From an uncultured Oscillospiraceae bacterium (GTDB lineage: Bacteria > Bacillota > Clostridia > Oscillospirales > Oscillospiraceae), in assembly GCA_947169975.1 (NCBI GenBank), contig CAMVRT010000004.1, forward strand, positions 1 to 64,000: 64,000 nucleotides of DNA. Reading direction: 5' to 3'. Positions 1-9,278 of this stretch are shown here, piece after piece. The translations under genes and the position numbers were made by a program. The notes under the pieces were generated by a model. The model was not told the origin of the DNA and made no database searches. It saw nothing but the letters and a program-made list of their open reading frames with translations. Every line of letters begins with the position of its first letter. The first letter of the stretch is position 1.

Positions 1-3000
1 TGTGATCCGGATCGTTCTTGCAGATGATCACAGCCGTCACGGTGCTGTTGTCCTCGGCCCAGGTGTACACGGCAGCGCCCCAGCTGTGGCCGGAGGCGGG
101 AACAGTCACGGTCTCGCGGCTGATTTCCTCACCGCACTCGGAGCAGTACACGACCAGATCGTAGCTGCCGGGCTCGGTACAGGTAGGAGCAACCTCGTTC
201 TCCTTCACAGCCTCGCCGGGAGTGTGCTCGTGGGCAGGTTCTCCGATGACGGTGGTGTAGTAAGGCGTGCCGGCAGCGGTCTCCTTCCAGATGTACATAT
301 TGGCAACACTGGAGTCGGTGGAGCGGACCATAGCGAAGCGTCCGCTGCCGTTGAGGCCGATGGTATTCCAGGTCGTACCGCCGTTGGGATTGTTCAGCAC
401 GGCGTTGCCGCTGGCGTTGATGCTGGGATTCCATTTCGCGGTGCTTGAGTAGGCAGCACTGGAATAGAGGGAAGAGCTGATGTAATCCAGATAGGATCCG
501 GTGGAGGCATTCTTAAAGGAGTAAACGCTTCCCTGTGCCTCAACCTCAAAGATGTACAGCTCACTGACGTCGGTAAGCTTGGTGCCGTCCTGACTGATCC
601 CGGTTTCAGTGAACTTGGTTGCGCCGCCCTGGCCAGCGGAGCTCTCGTAGTTGATGCCTGCGTTCAGACCGGTGAGCACGTAATAGGTGTTGGAGGTTTC
701 CTTCTTGTGGGTCACCACGTAGCGGCCGGTCCAGTCGTCGGGGGTGGAGGTGACCAATTCAAAGGCCGTGGCGCCGCTGCCGCCCACGGAGTAGGTGTAC
801 AGGGCGCGGAGGGTAATGTTCTCGGCGGGGGCGTATTCTCCCTTGAGGATCTCGGCGGGCTTTTCCTCCACGTTGTCATATTCGTCCACGACCCATCCCA
901 GGAAGGTGTAGCCCTCGGGAGCCTCGGCGGTGGGAAGGGTGATGCTGCCGCCGTTCTGGCAGGTCATGGGCGCCACAGCGGCCACGCCGGCAGGCACCAG
1001 GAAGGTGACGGTAAGGGTCTGGCCGATGGGAGCGGTGTAGCTGTCCACAAAGCTGTAGCCGCAGTAGATGCAGGTATGTACGGTGTAGCCTTGGGCCGTC
1101 TCGGTGGGCTCGATCACCGTATCCTCATAATTGCAGTCCTCGGTCTCCACGGTACCGCAAACCGTGCAGGTATGGGTGTGGGTGCCGTCGTTGTTGGAGG
1201 TGCAGGCGCCGAAGGTGTGATTGCCGGTGGCGGGGATCACAGTATCGGCCAGGGTGATCTCGTTCTCACCGGCGGCGTCGGAGAAGTATTTGCCGCACAG
1301 CTCACAGTGGTAATAGGCACTGTGGCCCTCGGCGCCGCAGGTGGGCTCCACAGCGGGAACGAAGGTCATCTCATGGTCGTGATCGTCGCTAACGGGATTG
1401 GTGGTGAAGTAATCCAGGCCGGCAGGCTGCTCTCTCCAGAGATTGACGCCCGTGCTGCTGCTGGTGCGCTGGGTGCCAAAATAGGGATCGGAGTAGTAGG
1501 GCTTGATCAGAGCCAGGTTCATGTAGTCGTAGGAATCCGAGGAGATATAGAATCTGCCATCGGTGCAGGAGAAGCGCCACTGGGTGCTGTCGTTGTCGTA
1601 GGTGTTGACGCCGAGGCCGGTGGACTTATCCGCCAGATAGGTGCCGTTGATGGTGTAGGGCAGGATGTTGTACTTGCCGGGATCGGCGTTGCTGGCCTGA
1701 ACGGTAAAGACCGCGTCGCTCTGAACGTTGGTCAGGGTCGTGCCGGTCAGCGTCGCGCCGGAGGAGGAGAGCAGAACCATGGCGCTGGAATTGTAGTTAT
1801 AGCCGCCGTTGTAGTTCAGCATCATGTAGCCGCTGGTGTCCGCTGCGGAGGTGATGACGTAGTTGCCGATCAGCTCCTCGGGCAGAGCGGTGCAAAGCTC
1901 ATAGGTCACGCCCTCGGCGCCCTCGTGGCGGGTGTAGAGCGCGTACAGCGTCACATCGCCGGGAACGGTGTAGGCGGCGCCGGGCGCGTAATAGGAGGGA
2001 GTCTCGGTGGTCTCACCGAAGGTGGAGCTCACCCAGCCGGCGAAGGTGTAGCCGGCGGCGGTGTTGGCGATGGAATCCTTCAGTGTGATGGTATCCTGGA
2101 TGTAGCAGGTGACGGTCTCTTCCTCCACGCCGTTTGCCACATAGCGCACGGTCACAATCGGCTTGGGGCTGAAGGTGACCCGGATGGTGCAGTCGCTGGT
2201 GGGATTGACGGAGATGACGTTGCCGTTGATCTCACAGGTGGCCGTGCCGGAGATGACCTCCGCGCCGGAGACGTAATAGCCCTCGATGGGCTGGGCCAGT
2301 ACGGTGTAACCGCTGACGGAAACCGTACCCAGGCTCTCGTCGGAGGAAACTGCGGTGACGGTATGCTGCAGCGTGGTGGGCTGGACCAGGGTCTGATTGC
2401 AGGCGTAGTCGCCGGCGAAGACGTAGAAGTCACCGGTCACGCTGCTGACGTCGAAGGTGTAAACGATGGCCTGACCCTCTTCCGTCTGCTCGGGAATGAT
2501 CTGCTGATAGAAGGTCTTGCCCGTGGAGTTGGACAGGCCCAGGCAGGCAATGTAGTGGTCGTCCCGGACGGTGACGGTGACCTGGTTGCCGTTGCGATAG
2601 GCGCCGACGATCTCGGGCGCCTGGTCGTCCACGGTGAGATCATAGCCGATCATGGCACCCTTGCCCAGGGTGTTCTGGAGCAGCAGATTCTTGAAGGTGC
2701 CGGCGGTGAGCTGACCTGCCCCGGAGGCGGTAATGTCGCTGTTCACCTGCATGGCGTTGTACTCGGGGATGGCGTAGAAGCCGATCCGGAAGCGGTCGCC
2801 TGCAGCCAGGCCGCAGGAGGCAAGGGTCTGGTTCAGCGTATAGGTGCTGGTGGCGGTGTTCTGCCAGGCGGAGCTGCTTTGGTAGTACCACATACCCAGC
2901 ACGTTGGTGCCGGTGACGTTGGCCTTCAGGACGCTGGAGACCCGGCCGTTGGTGTCCAGCTTGGACACGGCAAAGCCGGTGGCGCCGGCAGAGCGGATCA

Positions 3001-5869
3001 GGTTATAGGTGAAGCTGTTGACGTAGTCCGCGGAATTCATGGCCAGACGGTCGGTGGGGAAGGGCGTCTCCACCATGTAGGGGTTGCCCTGGAACTTCCT
3101 GGTGGTGCCGTGGGTCTGGTAGGTCATGTAGTTGGTGTCGGACTTGCCGGAATAGGGGGTGCGGTTCTCGCCGTACAGGCCGTCCACGTAGGACATGTTG
3201 TCGAACATGGAGGGATCCGTCCAGGAACCGTAGAAGCCCAGGATGGGGATGGAGTGGCGGACGTCCAGCCTGGCGCCGTCCGTTGTGGTGGCTGTGCTCT
3301 CCACGAAGGTATATCCCTCCACGTAAGCGCCGTTGGGATACAGGACGTCGAAGGCCGTCATATCAGCGGGGATGGAGATGGTCACGGTAACGGTCTGGGA
3401 GCCGCCGGCAGGGACCGTCACGGAGCTGCCGGTGGAATAGCTCACGTTCCAGTTCAGCGCCGTGGTGGAGGGGGACATGAAGGCGTGACCGTCCTCCTCG
3501 TAGCGATCCTGGGTGAACAGGTCGGTGGTGAGGTTGTAGGTCTGGGCCTGGGCGGCCATGTTCCGGATCTCGAAGCTGTAGGTATAGTCGCCGGAGCGGG
3601 CGGGCTTGTCGCCCAGCTCGGCCTTGACCTTGCCGTCAGCATAAGCGCCGGTGGCGTCGGGACCCATGAAGATAGCGGACGTGGCGTGAATGGCCTGGTG
3701 GACGTTCACAAGGCCGGCGCCCTGCCGCAGGATGGGATAATAGGGGCCGTCCGCGCTGCCCTCGTGCATGGGAACAGCGGTGGACATCAGCAGGCTCTGG
3801 ACCAACTGACGGGTGGTGTGGCCGGAGACGGAGACGTTGTTCTCACGCATGTACTGTGCCAGCGTGCCGGTTAGGCCTGCCACGTGGGGGGCGGCCATGG
3901 AGGTGCCGGACATCAGCTCATACTGGTCCGAGCCGCCGGCGGTTCCGCCGGAGGTGGTCTTGTTGGTGCCGAAGATGGAGTAGATGTTGCCGCCGGGAGC
4001 GGTGATCTCGGGCTTCATGATCAGCGCGCCGGGAACACCCCAGGAGGAGAAGCTGCTCATCTCGGCGTTGTCGGTCTCCTTCTCGGAGATCATGGTCGCG
4101 GTGACCTGCACGGTGCCGGTGTAATACGTGATGGAACCGGCGGTGTGGGCGGTGGAGCCCGCCTTGATGGTGTTGGCGTCCGCCTGGGTGATGGCCACCA
4201 TGGGGAAGGTGCCGGTGTAGTCGTCCAGGGCCATATTCACCGTGCCGGTATCGTTATTGGCCACCACCAGCGCCTTGGGGTTATAGGACTTCAGGTTGTT
4301 GCCCTTGTCCGCAAAGCTGATGGAGCCGCGATTCACGATCACGACCTTGCCGCTCAAAGAGGCAGCGGAATTGACAGCGCTGTAATCATCGGCATTGCCC
4401 ACAGCGTCGATATAGACGTAGCTGTAGGAGCCGGCAACGGTGATCAGCTTGGCGCCGGTGGAATCGGTCTCGGTGTAGAAGACCCGCTGCCCTGCGTTGA
4501 ACACCATGGGCGTGCCGGTGACGCCCACGTTGTCGGCGGAGGCCACGCACAGGCTGTTGATAAAGGAACCGGGATTGCCGCCGGTGTGCATGCTCACGTC
4601 CTCAATGTAGAGGTCGGTGGTCAGCTCATCGGTAAAAGCGCCGGCATTGCCTGCGGAGATGGACACCACCAGCTTGGTGTTGGCAGAGGCGTTGGCCAGC
4701 TTGTTCATAATGGCCTGATAGGTGTCGGAGTAGACGAATCCGGGCGAGGCAGAGCCGAGAGACAGGTTCACCACGTCGCAGCCCAGAAGGATGGCGTCCT
4801 CGATGGCGACCATGTAGTCGGAGTCGTAAGCGCCGCCTGCTGCGCCAAACACCTTCATGATGAAGAGCTGGGCGTCGGGAGCCATGCCCACGGCATGGAC
4901 CGCGGAGGCGGCGTCCACGTAGGAGCTGCCGCTCTTGATGTAGCGGTTGGCGGCGGCGATACCGGCCACGTGGGAGCCGTGCTCGCCCTGGGTGTCGTTC
5001 GTGTGGTCGATCTGAGTGTAGTAAGCGCTGTCAATGTAGTTGAAGCCGTAGGGGATCTTGACGGAGCGGTAGAGCTGTGCTGCTGTGGGCTTGGTGGACT
5101 GCTCGGTGTAGGCGTTGAGCTGAGTCAGCACGGCGGAAAGATCGCTCTGCTGAAAGAGGGACACGGTTTTCCCGGTCTGAGAGATGGCGTAGTTGAAGGC
5201 GTCCTCATTCACAGACTGGTGGGTGGTATCCAGACCGGTGTCGATGATGGCGATCCGGGAGCCTGCGCCAGTATAGCCCTCAGCCCAGCTCTCGGCAGCG
5301 CCTACCATGTAGACGGAGGAATTGGAGGTGTTGGGCTCCGCAGCTTCGTTCTTTTCCACAACGGGCGCGTCATAGTGGTTCTCAAGGAACACGCTCTTGA
5401 CGCCGGGCACGCTGCGAATGGCGTCCAGATCGCCGTAGCGCACCTCGGCGGAAATGATATTGGCTGCCAGGGTGATGTTCCACTTGACGTTCAGCTTGCC
5501 GCTGACAGCGGAACTGATGCGGGAGGCAACGGCCTGCTGATTTGCCATGAGATTCTCACGGTATGTAACGGCGGTGCCGTTTTTGGCAATACCGTCCATG
5601 GCGAAGCCCGCGTCAAGCGTGCCGGGATCTTCCAGTTCGATGGAAACACGAACATTGTCCGTCAATGCATGATCAACGGGCTCAAAATCCACTGGATCCG
5701 ATTCCGGTGTAATAACCGTACCGGAAGGAGCGGATTCCTCATACAGAACCTGTGTTTCCCGGTTGGAGGACAGGTTGACTGCGTAGGCAGGAGGGGCGAT
5801 CAAAGAGCAGATCAGCGCAACAATCAGTGCGATGCTGAACGCTCTTCGGCAGGATGACACTTTTCGCAT
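1..5869 (-). CDS. Giant secreted subtilisin-like (S8) serine protease, C-terminus beyond window
   Basis: The reading frame is open on the minus strand for about 1,956 codons and runs off the left edge. An AAAGGAG site precedes the ATG. Residues 1-30 form a signal peptide ending in AYA, followed by an inhibitor_I9-like propeptide (~60-170). The catalytic domain shows the S8 triad: D210 (IIDTGLD), H297 (HGSHVAG) and S657 (GTSMAAPH). A protease-associated (PA) insert lies between H and S (~445-555, KVVIVNRGS). Beyond it are Fn3-like regions, two InlB/Listeria-Bacteroides-type repeats (GYTFAGW ~1277, GYTFLGW ~1655) and several spaced CxxC pairs (~1522, 1568, 1600, 1908). This resembles lactocepin/C5a-peptidase-type cell-envelope proteases. 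Substrate is unknown. The anchor, if any, is outside the window. Confidence 0.93.
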   Translation of the reverse strand, partial: MRKVSSCRRAFSIALIVALICSLIAPPAYAVNLSSNRETQVLYEESAPSGTVITPESDPVDFEPVDHALTDNVRVSIELEDPGTLDAGFAMDGIAKNGTAVTYRENLMANQQAVASRISSAVSGKLNVKWNITLAANIISAEVRYGDLDAIRSVPGVKSVFLENHYDAPVVEKNEAAEPNTSNSSVYMVGAAESWAEGYTGAGSRIAIIDTGLDTTHQSVNEDAFNYAISQTGKTVSLFQQSDLSAVLTQLNAYTEQSTKPTAAQLYRSVKIPYGFNYIDSAYYTQIDHTNDTQGEHGSHVAGIAAANRYIKSGSSYVDAASAVHAVGMAPDAQLFIMKVFGAAGGAYDSDYMVAIEDAILLGCDVVNLSLGSASPGFVYSDTYQAIMNKLANASANTKLVVSISAGNAGAFTDELTTDLYIEDVSMHTGGNPGSFINSLCVASADNVGVTGTPMVFNAGQRVFYTETDSTGAKLITVAGSYSYVYIDAVGNADDYSAVNSAASLSGKVVIVNRGSISFADKGNNLKSYNPKALVVANNDTGTVNMALDDYTGTFPMVAITQADANTIKAGSTAHTAGSITYYTGTVQVTATMISEKETDNAEMSSFSSWGVPGALIMKPEITAPGGNIYSIFGTNKTTSGGTAGGSDQYELMSGTSMAAPHVAGLTGTLAQYMRENNVSVSGHTTRQLVQSLLMSTAVPMHEGSADGPYYPILRQGAGLVNVHQAIHATSAIFMGPDATGAYADGKVKAELGDKPARSGDYTYSFEIRNMAAQAQTYNLTTDLFTQDRYEEDGHAFMSPSTTALNWNVSYSTGSSVTVPAGGSQTVTVTISIPADMTAFDVLYPNGAYVEGYTFVESTATTTDGARLDVRHSIPILGFYGSWTDPSMFDNMSYVDGLYGENRTPYSGKSDTNYMTYQTHGTTRKFQGNPYMVETPFPTDRLAMNSADYVNSFTYNLIRSAGATGFAVSKLDTNGRVSSVLKANVTGTNVLGMWYYQSSSAWQNTATSTYTLNQTLASCGLAAGDRFRIGFYAIPEYNAMQVNSDITASGAGQLTAGTFKNLLLQNTLGKGAMIGYDLTVDDQAPEIVGAYRNGNQVTVTVRDDHYIACLGLSNSTGKTFYQQIIPEQTEEGQAIVYTFDVSSVTGDFYVFAGDYACNQTLVQPTTLQHTVTAVSSDESLGTVSVSGYTVLAQPIEGYYVSGAEVISGTATCEINGNVISVNPTSDCTIRVTFSPKPIVTVRYVANGVEEETVTCYIQDTITLKDSIANTAAGYTFAGWVSSTFGETTETPSYYAPGAAYTVPGDVTLYALYTRHEGAEGVTYELCTALPEELIGNYVITSAADTSGYMMLNYNGGYNYNSSAMVLLSSSGATLTGTTLTNVQSDAVFTVQASNADPGKYNILPYTINGTYLADKSTGLGVNTYDNDSTQWRFSCTDGRFYISSDSYDYMNLALIKPYYSDPYFGTQRTSSSTGVNLWREQPAGLDYFTTNPVSDDHDHEMTFVPAVEPTCGAEGHSAYYHCELCGKYFSDAAGENEITLADTVIPATGNHTFGACTSNNDGTHTHTCTVCGTVETEDCNYEDTVIEPTETAQGYTVHTCIYCGYSFVDSYTAPIGQTLTVTFLVPAGVAAVAPMTCQNGGSITLPTAEAPEGYTFLGWVVDEYDNVEEKPAEILKGEYAPAENITLRALYTYSVGGSGATAFELVTSTPDDWTGRYVVTHKKETSNTYYVLTGLNAGINYESSAGQGGATKFTETGISQDGTKLTDVSELYIFEVEAQGSVYSFKNASTGSYLDYISSSLYSSAAYSSTAKWNPSINASGNAVLNNPNGGTTWNTIGLNGSGRFAMVRSTDSSVANMYIWKETAAGTPYYTTVIGEPAHEHTPGEAVKENEVAPTCTEPGSYDLVVYCSECGEEISRETVTVPASGHSWGAAVYTWAEDNSTVTAVIICKNDPDH

Positions 5870-5996
5870 TCTGAATATCTCCTTTTGTCATTGTTTTGCG
5901 GGGGACAATCTACTTTATTAAAGCACAAAATTGGACGGAAATCAATCTGTAACTCACACTGTTCCAGCACGGTGAAGAAATTAACAATGTAGCGGA

Positions 5997-6024
5997 TTGA
6001 TACTTGCAAAGCTGGGAATATAAT
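5997..6024 (+). promoter_or_regulatory. Putative sigma-A promoter of the CnaB surface-protein locus
   Basis: TTGATA and a perfect TATAAT are separated by 16 nt. The -10 box ends about 70 nt before the ATG at 6095. The site lies in the 225-nt gap between the divergent protease and the CnaB gene. By eye only. Confidence 0.5.
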
Positions 6025-6094
6025 ACTTTAATTAGATAGCTTGATACAGTAAATGCGGTCGGGTTATGAGAAGAGAGATTAGGAGGGACGAATT

Positions 6095-6520
6095 ATGAAA
6101 AAGCTGATCAGTATTCTGTGTGTGCTTGCATTGCTGTTTTCCCTATCCGTCACGGCGATGGCCGAGGAAGGAGCTCCTGCCGCACCTGAGATCGAGAAAC
6201 CGATTCAGATTTCTGTGGTCGACGAGTCCGGCGCTCCGGTGAACAGTGCTGTTGTGCAGCTCTCTGACGCAGAGAACGGCGTTCTGGATACATGGAACAC
6301 CGACTCGTCAGATCACACGGTTTTCTTAAAGGAAGGCTCCTATTTTGTTGAGAACATCCAACTGCCCGAGGGCTACACGGCCGACAGAAATGAGATCGGC
6401 ATCAGAGTCATTCCCAATGAGGCGGAACAGGCAACCGATTACGTCGGAACGGTCACCTACGATCACGATCATACCAATATCTGCAGCAACCCCCAACCAC
6501 GTCGGTTTGTAGCTTTATAA
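6095..6520 (+). CDS. 5' fragment of a broken CnaB-type surface protein (signal peptide plus SpaA-like domain)
   Basis: AGGAGG lies 9-10 nt upstream of the ATG. Residues 1-23 are a signal peptide ending in AMA. Residues ~36-110 look like a SpaA/prealbumin-like fold (VDESGAPVNSAVVQLSD; GSYFVENIQLPEGYTA). The frame then slips. After CSNP the reading becomes QPRRFVAL-stop. Removing one C from the CCCCC run at 6490-6494 gives CSNPNHVGL, then an in-frame TAG (6510-6512), then LYNLSDGTVAYCF, which continues directly into the next ORF. The product as sequenced would be a secreted 141-residue fragment with no anchor. I treat it as the front of one interrupted gene ending at 8855. A sequencing error could explain the frameshift but not also the TAG. 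Confidence 0.75.
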   Translation: MKKLISILCVLALLFSLSVTAMAEEGAPAAPEIEKPIQISVVDESGAPVNSAVVQLSDAENGVLDTWNTDSSDHTVFLKEGSYFVENIQLPEGYTADRNEIGIRVIPNEAEQATDYVGTVTYDHDHTNICSNPQPRRFVAL

Positions 6521-6536
6521 CCTCAGCGACGGCACG

Positions 6537-8855
6537 GTGGCCTACTGCTTCAACCACGGCCTGAAGAACCCCACGGCGGACAGCCGGTATAAGATGCTGG
6601 TGACCACGCCCGAGCTGCTCTACACTTATGCGCTGAACAAGAGCGATGATATTAGCGAACAGGATCTGTACGATCATGTGCTGGCTGCCATTTATCACAG
6701 CGAAGAGTGCGGAGCCCTGTTTGGCCTGGATGAGGTTGAGACGCGTTATATCACATACATTGCGATCAAGAGCTACACGGATCCCATGTGTTTTCGATCG
6801 TTTGATGATGATGGCAATGCGGCATATCCCAACGGTACTGTTTGGGGTTCCGTCATTAATCATGCGAAAAGATCGCACGAAAAAAATAACCTCAATACCG
6901 AATACCCCGCTTACAGAGAGGCGTACTACAAACTGATCGGTAAAACCGAATGTGAAAGTCACCCGGCTGATTATTATCTGTATATTTACTACCCCGAGAA
7001 CTGGGCACCCAACAATACAGATGTAGACCAGTGCCTGCTTTCTGCATTTACCGCGCCTCCCGTTCGTGCAACTGTATCTGTGCGTCAGACAACCGAGATT
7101 GAGATCCATAAGACTTGGGACGATGCCGACAATAAGGACAGACTGCGTCCCGAAAGTATTACGGTTCATCTGTTTGCCGACGGAACAGAAATCGACAGTG
7201 CGACTGTCGAGCCTGATGTAAACGGTAACTGGAGTTATACGTTCAACCACCATCCCAAGTTCAACGACGATGGACAGGAGATCGTATATACCGTTACTGA
7301 GGATCCTGTAACAAAGTATGATACAGAAATCAATGGCTACAGCATTATCAACCATCAATTGATCGATATTCCTGTCACTAAGACTTGGGATGATGATAAT
7401 GACCGCGATGGCGTCCGTCCCGACCAGATTGTCATCCACCTGTTTGCCGACGGTAAGGAGATCGACACCGCAACGGTAACGCCCGACGAAAACGGTGACT
7501 GGAGCTACACCTTCGCGAATCTGCAAAAGTATCGTGACGGCGGCGTCGAAATCGTCTACACTGTCACCGAGGACGCAGTGGACGAATACGGCACCGAGAT
7601 CGAGGGATACGGCATCACCAACACCCACGAGCCGGAAACCACGGAAATAGAGATCCGCAAGGTTTGGGATGGCGCCGACAATCAGGACGGTCTGCGTCCC
7701 GAGAGCATCACCGTGAATCTGCTGGCTGACGGCGAAACCGTGCAGACCGTCAGCGTGACGCCGGATGAGAACGGCGACTGGAGCTACACTTTTACCGATC
7801 TGCCCAAATACCGCGACGGAGGCATTGAGATCGTCTATACCGTCACCGAGGAGACGGTCGCCTCCTACAGAACGGAGATCAACGGCTTCACTATTACAAA
7901 CCGGCATGTACCCGGCACGGTGGACATTCCGGTTGCCAAGACCTGGGACGATGATGATAACCGCGATGGGCTGCGCCCCGACAGGATCACGGTGAACCTG
8001 CTGGCTGACGGTGTGATTGCTCGGTCGGTTGAGATCACGCCGGATGAGGGCGGCAACTGGGCGTATACCTTTACCGATCTGCCGATCTATCAGGACGGCA
8101 TAAAGATTGTCTACTCCATTGCGGAAGAGCCGGTAGCGGAATACGAAACGGATGTCACGGCATTTGACATTCTCAACACCCATGAGCCGGAGACCACGGA
8201 AATAGAGATCCGCAAGGTTTGGGACGACGCCGACAATCAGGACGGTCTGCGTCCCGAGAGCATCACCGTGAATCTGCTGGCTGACGGTGAAACCGTGCAG
8301 ACCGTCAGCGTCAGACCCGATGAGAACGGCGAATGGAGCTACACCTTCACCGGCCTGCCCAAATATCGTGACGGCGGCATTGAGATCGTCTATACCGTCA
8401 CCGAGGATGCGGTGGAGGCATACATGACCGAGATCGATGGTTATTCACTGACCAACCGTCATGTTCCCGGTGCTGTCGACATCAAGGTTGAAAAAATCTG
8501 GGTTGACTCCGACAACAAGTACAACAGCAGGCCGGACAGCATCACCGTGAATCTGCTGGCAGACGGCGAGATCATCCGCACAGTTATAATCACCCCGGAC
8601 AAAGACGGCAATTGGACACATGTGTTCAAGGATTTACCAAAGTATAAGGGTGGCGCCGAGATCAGTTATACCGTTACGGAGGAGCCGGTGAGCGGCTACA
8701 GCTCTTCCGTTGACGGGTATTGCATCACAAACATCTATACGCCTCCTACGGGCGACAGCTTTAACCCCACGCTTTTGTTCGTGCTGGCGGGAGCATCTCT
8801 GGCTGCTCTGGCCGCAGTAATCATTATCATGCGCAGACGCAAACCCACAAAATGA
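6537..8855 (+). CDS. 3' fragment of the broken surface protein: thioester-like domain, six CnaB repeats, sortase-type anchor
   Basis: This is the open part downstream of the frameshift and TAG. The GTG at 6537 is only the first possible start and has no good ribosome site, so it is probably not a real start. Residues 1-~170 resemble a thioester-type adhesin head, with a Cys in AYCFN. Then come six CnaB repeats of ~92 residues (TWDDADNxDxxRP...WSYTF...YTVTE...YxITN), alternating between a TTEIEI-type and a VDIPV-type unit. The end has PPTGDS (LPXTG-like), a hydrophobic span and RRRKPTK, the usual layout for sortase anchoring. A hairpin terminator follows. The complete gene would encode a wall-anchored adhesin; as sequenced it is likely a pseudogene. 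Confidence 0.8.
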   Translation: MAYCFNHGLKNPTADSRYKMLVTTPELLYTYALNKSDDISEQDLYDHVLAAIYHSEECGALFGLDEVETRYITYIAIKSYTDPMCFRSFDDDGNAAYPNGTVWGSVINHAKRSHEKNNLNTEYPAYREAYYKLIGKTECESHPADYYLYIYYPENWAPNNTDVDQCLLSAFTAPPVRATVSVRQTTEIEIHKTWDDADNKDRLRPESITVHLFADGTEIDSATVEPDVNGNWSYTFNHHPKFNDDGQEIVYTVTEDPVTKYDTEINGYSIINHQLIDIPVTKTWDDDNDRDGVRPDQIVIHLFADGKEIDTATVTPDENGDWSYTFANLQKYRDGGVEIVYTVTEDAVDEYGTEIEGYGITNTHEPETTEIEIRKVWDGADNQDGLRPESITVNLLADGETVQTVSVTPDENGDWSYTFTDLPKYRDGGIEIVYTVTEETVASYRTEINGFTITNRHVPGTVDIPVAKTWDDDDNRDGLRPDRITVNLLADGVIARSVEITPDEGGNWAYTFTDLPIYQDGIKIVYSIAEEPVAEYETDVTAFDILNTHEPETTEIEIRKVWDDADNQDGLRPESITVNLLADGETVQTVSVRPDENGEWSYTFTGLPKYRDGGIEIVYTVTEDAVEAYMTEIDGYSLTNRHVPGAVDIKVEKIWVDSDNKYNSRPDSITVNLLADGEIIRTVIITPDKDGNWTHVFKDLPKYKGGAEISYTVTEEPVSGYSSSVDGYCITNIYTPPTGDSFNPTLLFVLAGASLAALAAVIIIMRRRKPTK

Positions 8856-8896
8856 CCGCCGCTGAGATAATTGAATAGGATCGCAAAATGATTGAG

Positions 8897-8930
8897 GATC
8901 CGCGGAGGATTACTTCCGCGGATCTTCTTT
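8897..8930 (+). terminator. Intrinsic terminator after the CnaB surface gene
   Basis: GATCCGCGGA and TCCGCGGATC form a perfect 10-bp stem with an 8-nt loop, followed by TTCTTTT. Confidence 0.75.
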
Positions 8931-9033
8931 TGCAGGCGGGAATCAGCTGGATCAAAAGAGGACGAAATCGAGAGAGACTCTTTATTTTTTTCACATCTTG
9001 TAGTACAATCTGAACAAAAGAAGAGGCGATGTG

Positions 9034-9251
9034 ATGGAACAGAGAATTTGGATCCGTGAAAGTTCACGTCGCCGGACGGCCGCTTTGAGATGGATCATAT
9101 CCCTGCGCCGGATCGCTGCGCCAAGCTGCCGGTATCCGATCAGCACCGGGTCTTCGGCAGAATGTGCGGTAAGGCCGTTCCGGACGACGGCGCACAGCCT
9201 GCCGTCAGGGACGTCATGTGCCTTGCGGAGAAAGTACAAAACCGGTATTGA
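9034..9251 (+). pseudogene. Small frameshifted ORF upstream of tgt
   Basis: An ATG with a purine-rich upstream site (AAGAAGAGGCG) opens MEQRIWIRE. The protein-like reading then moves to another frame, starting KFTSPDGRFEMDHI and continuing for ~60 residues (CAKLP, VFGRMCGKAVPDDG, VRDVMCLAEKVQNRY) to TGA just before tgt. One extra A in the AAA at 9059-9061 would join them into a ~73-residue protein. A TACAAT box (9004-9009) lies upstream. I do not recognise the family. It could be a decayed gene, a sequencing indel, or coincidence. An unshifted alternative would be a 53-residue ORF from ATG 9090, which lacks a ribosome site. Confidence 0.4.
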
Positions 9252-9278
9252 TAATTATTACAGGAAAAGGAGCAGTCC

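Noticed and set aside
393-396. Loss of PriA function from DEEQ in place of DEEH (protein residues 393-396, gene at 48403-50829)
   Set aside because: The Walker B acidic residues are kept and all other helicase and zinc motifs are intact, so the change is probably tolerated.
707-5857. Long plus-strand ORFs of 1,055 and 657 codons
   Set aside because: They lie antisense to the giant protease. Translations are Gly/Val/His-rich with no fold signature, while the minus-strand frame has signal peptide, S8 triad and domains.
6453-8183. 576-codon minus-strand ORF
   Set aside because: It is antisense to the CnaB repeats and mirrors their repeat period; no ribosome site or recognisable domain.
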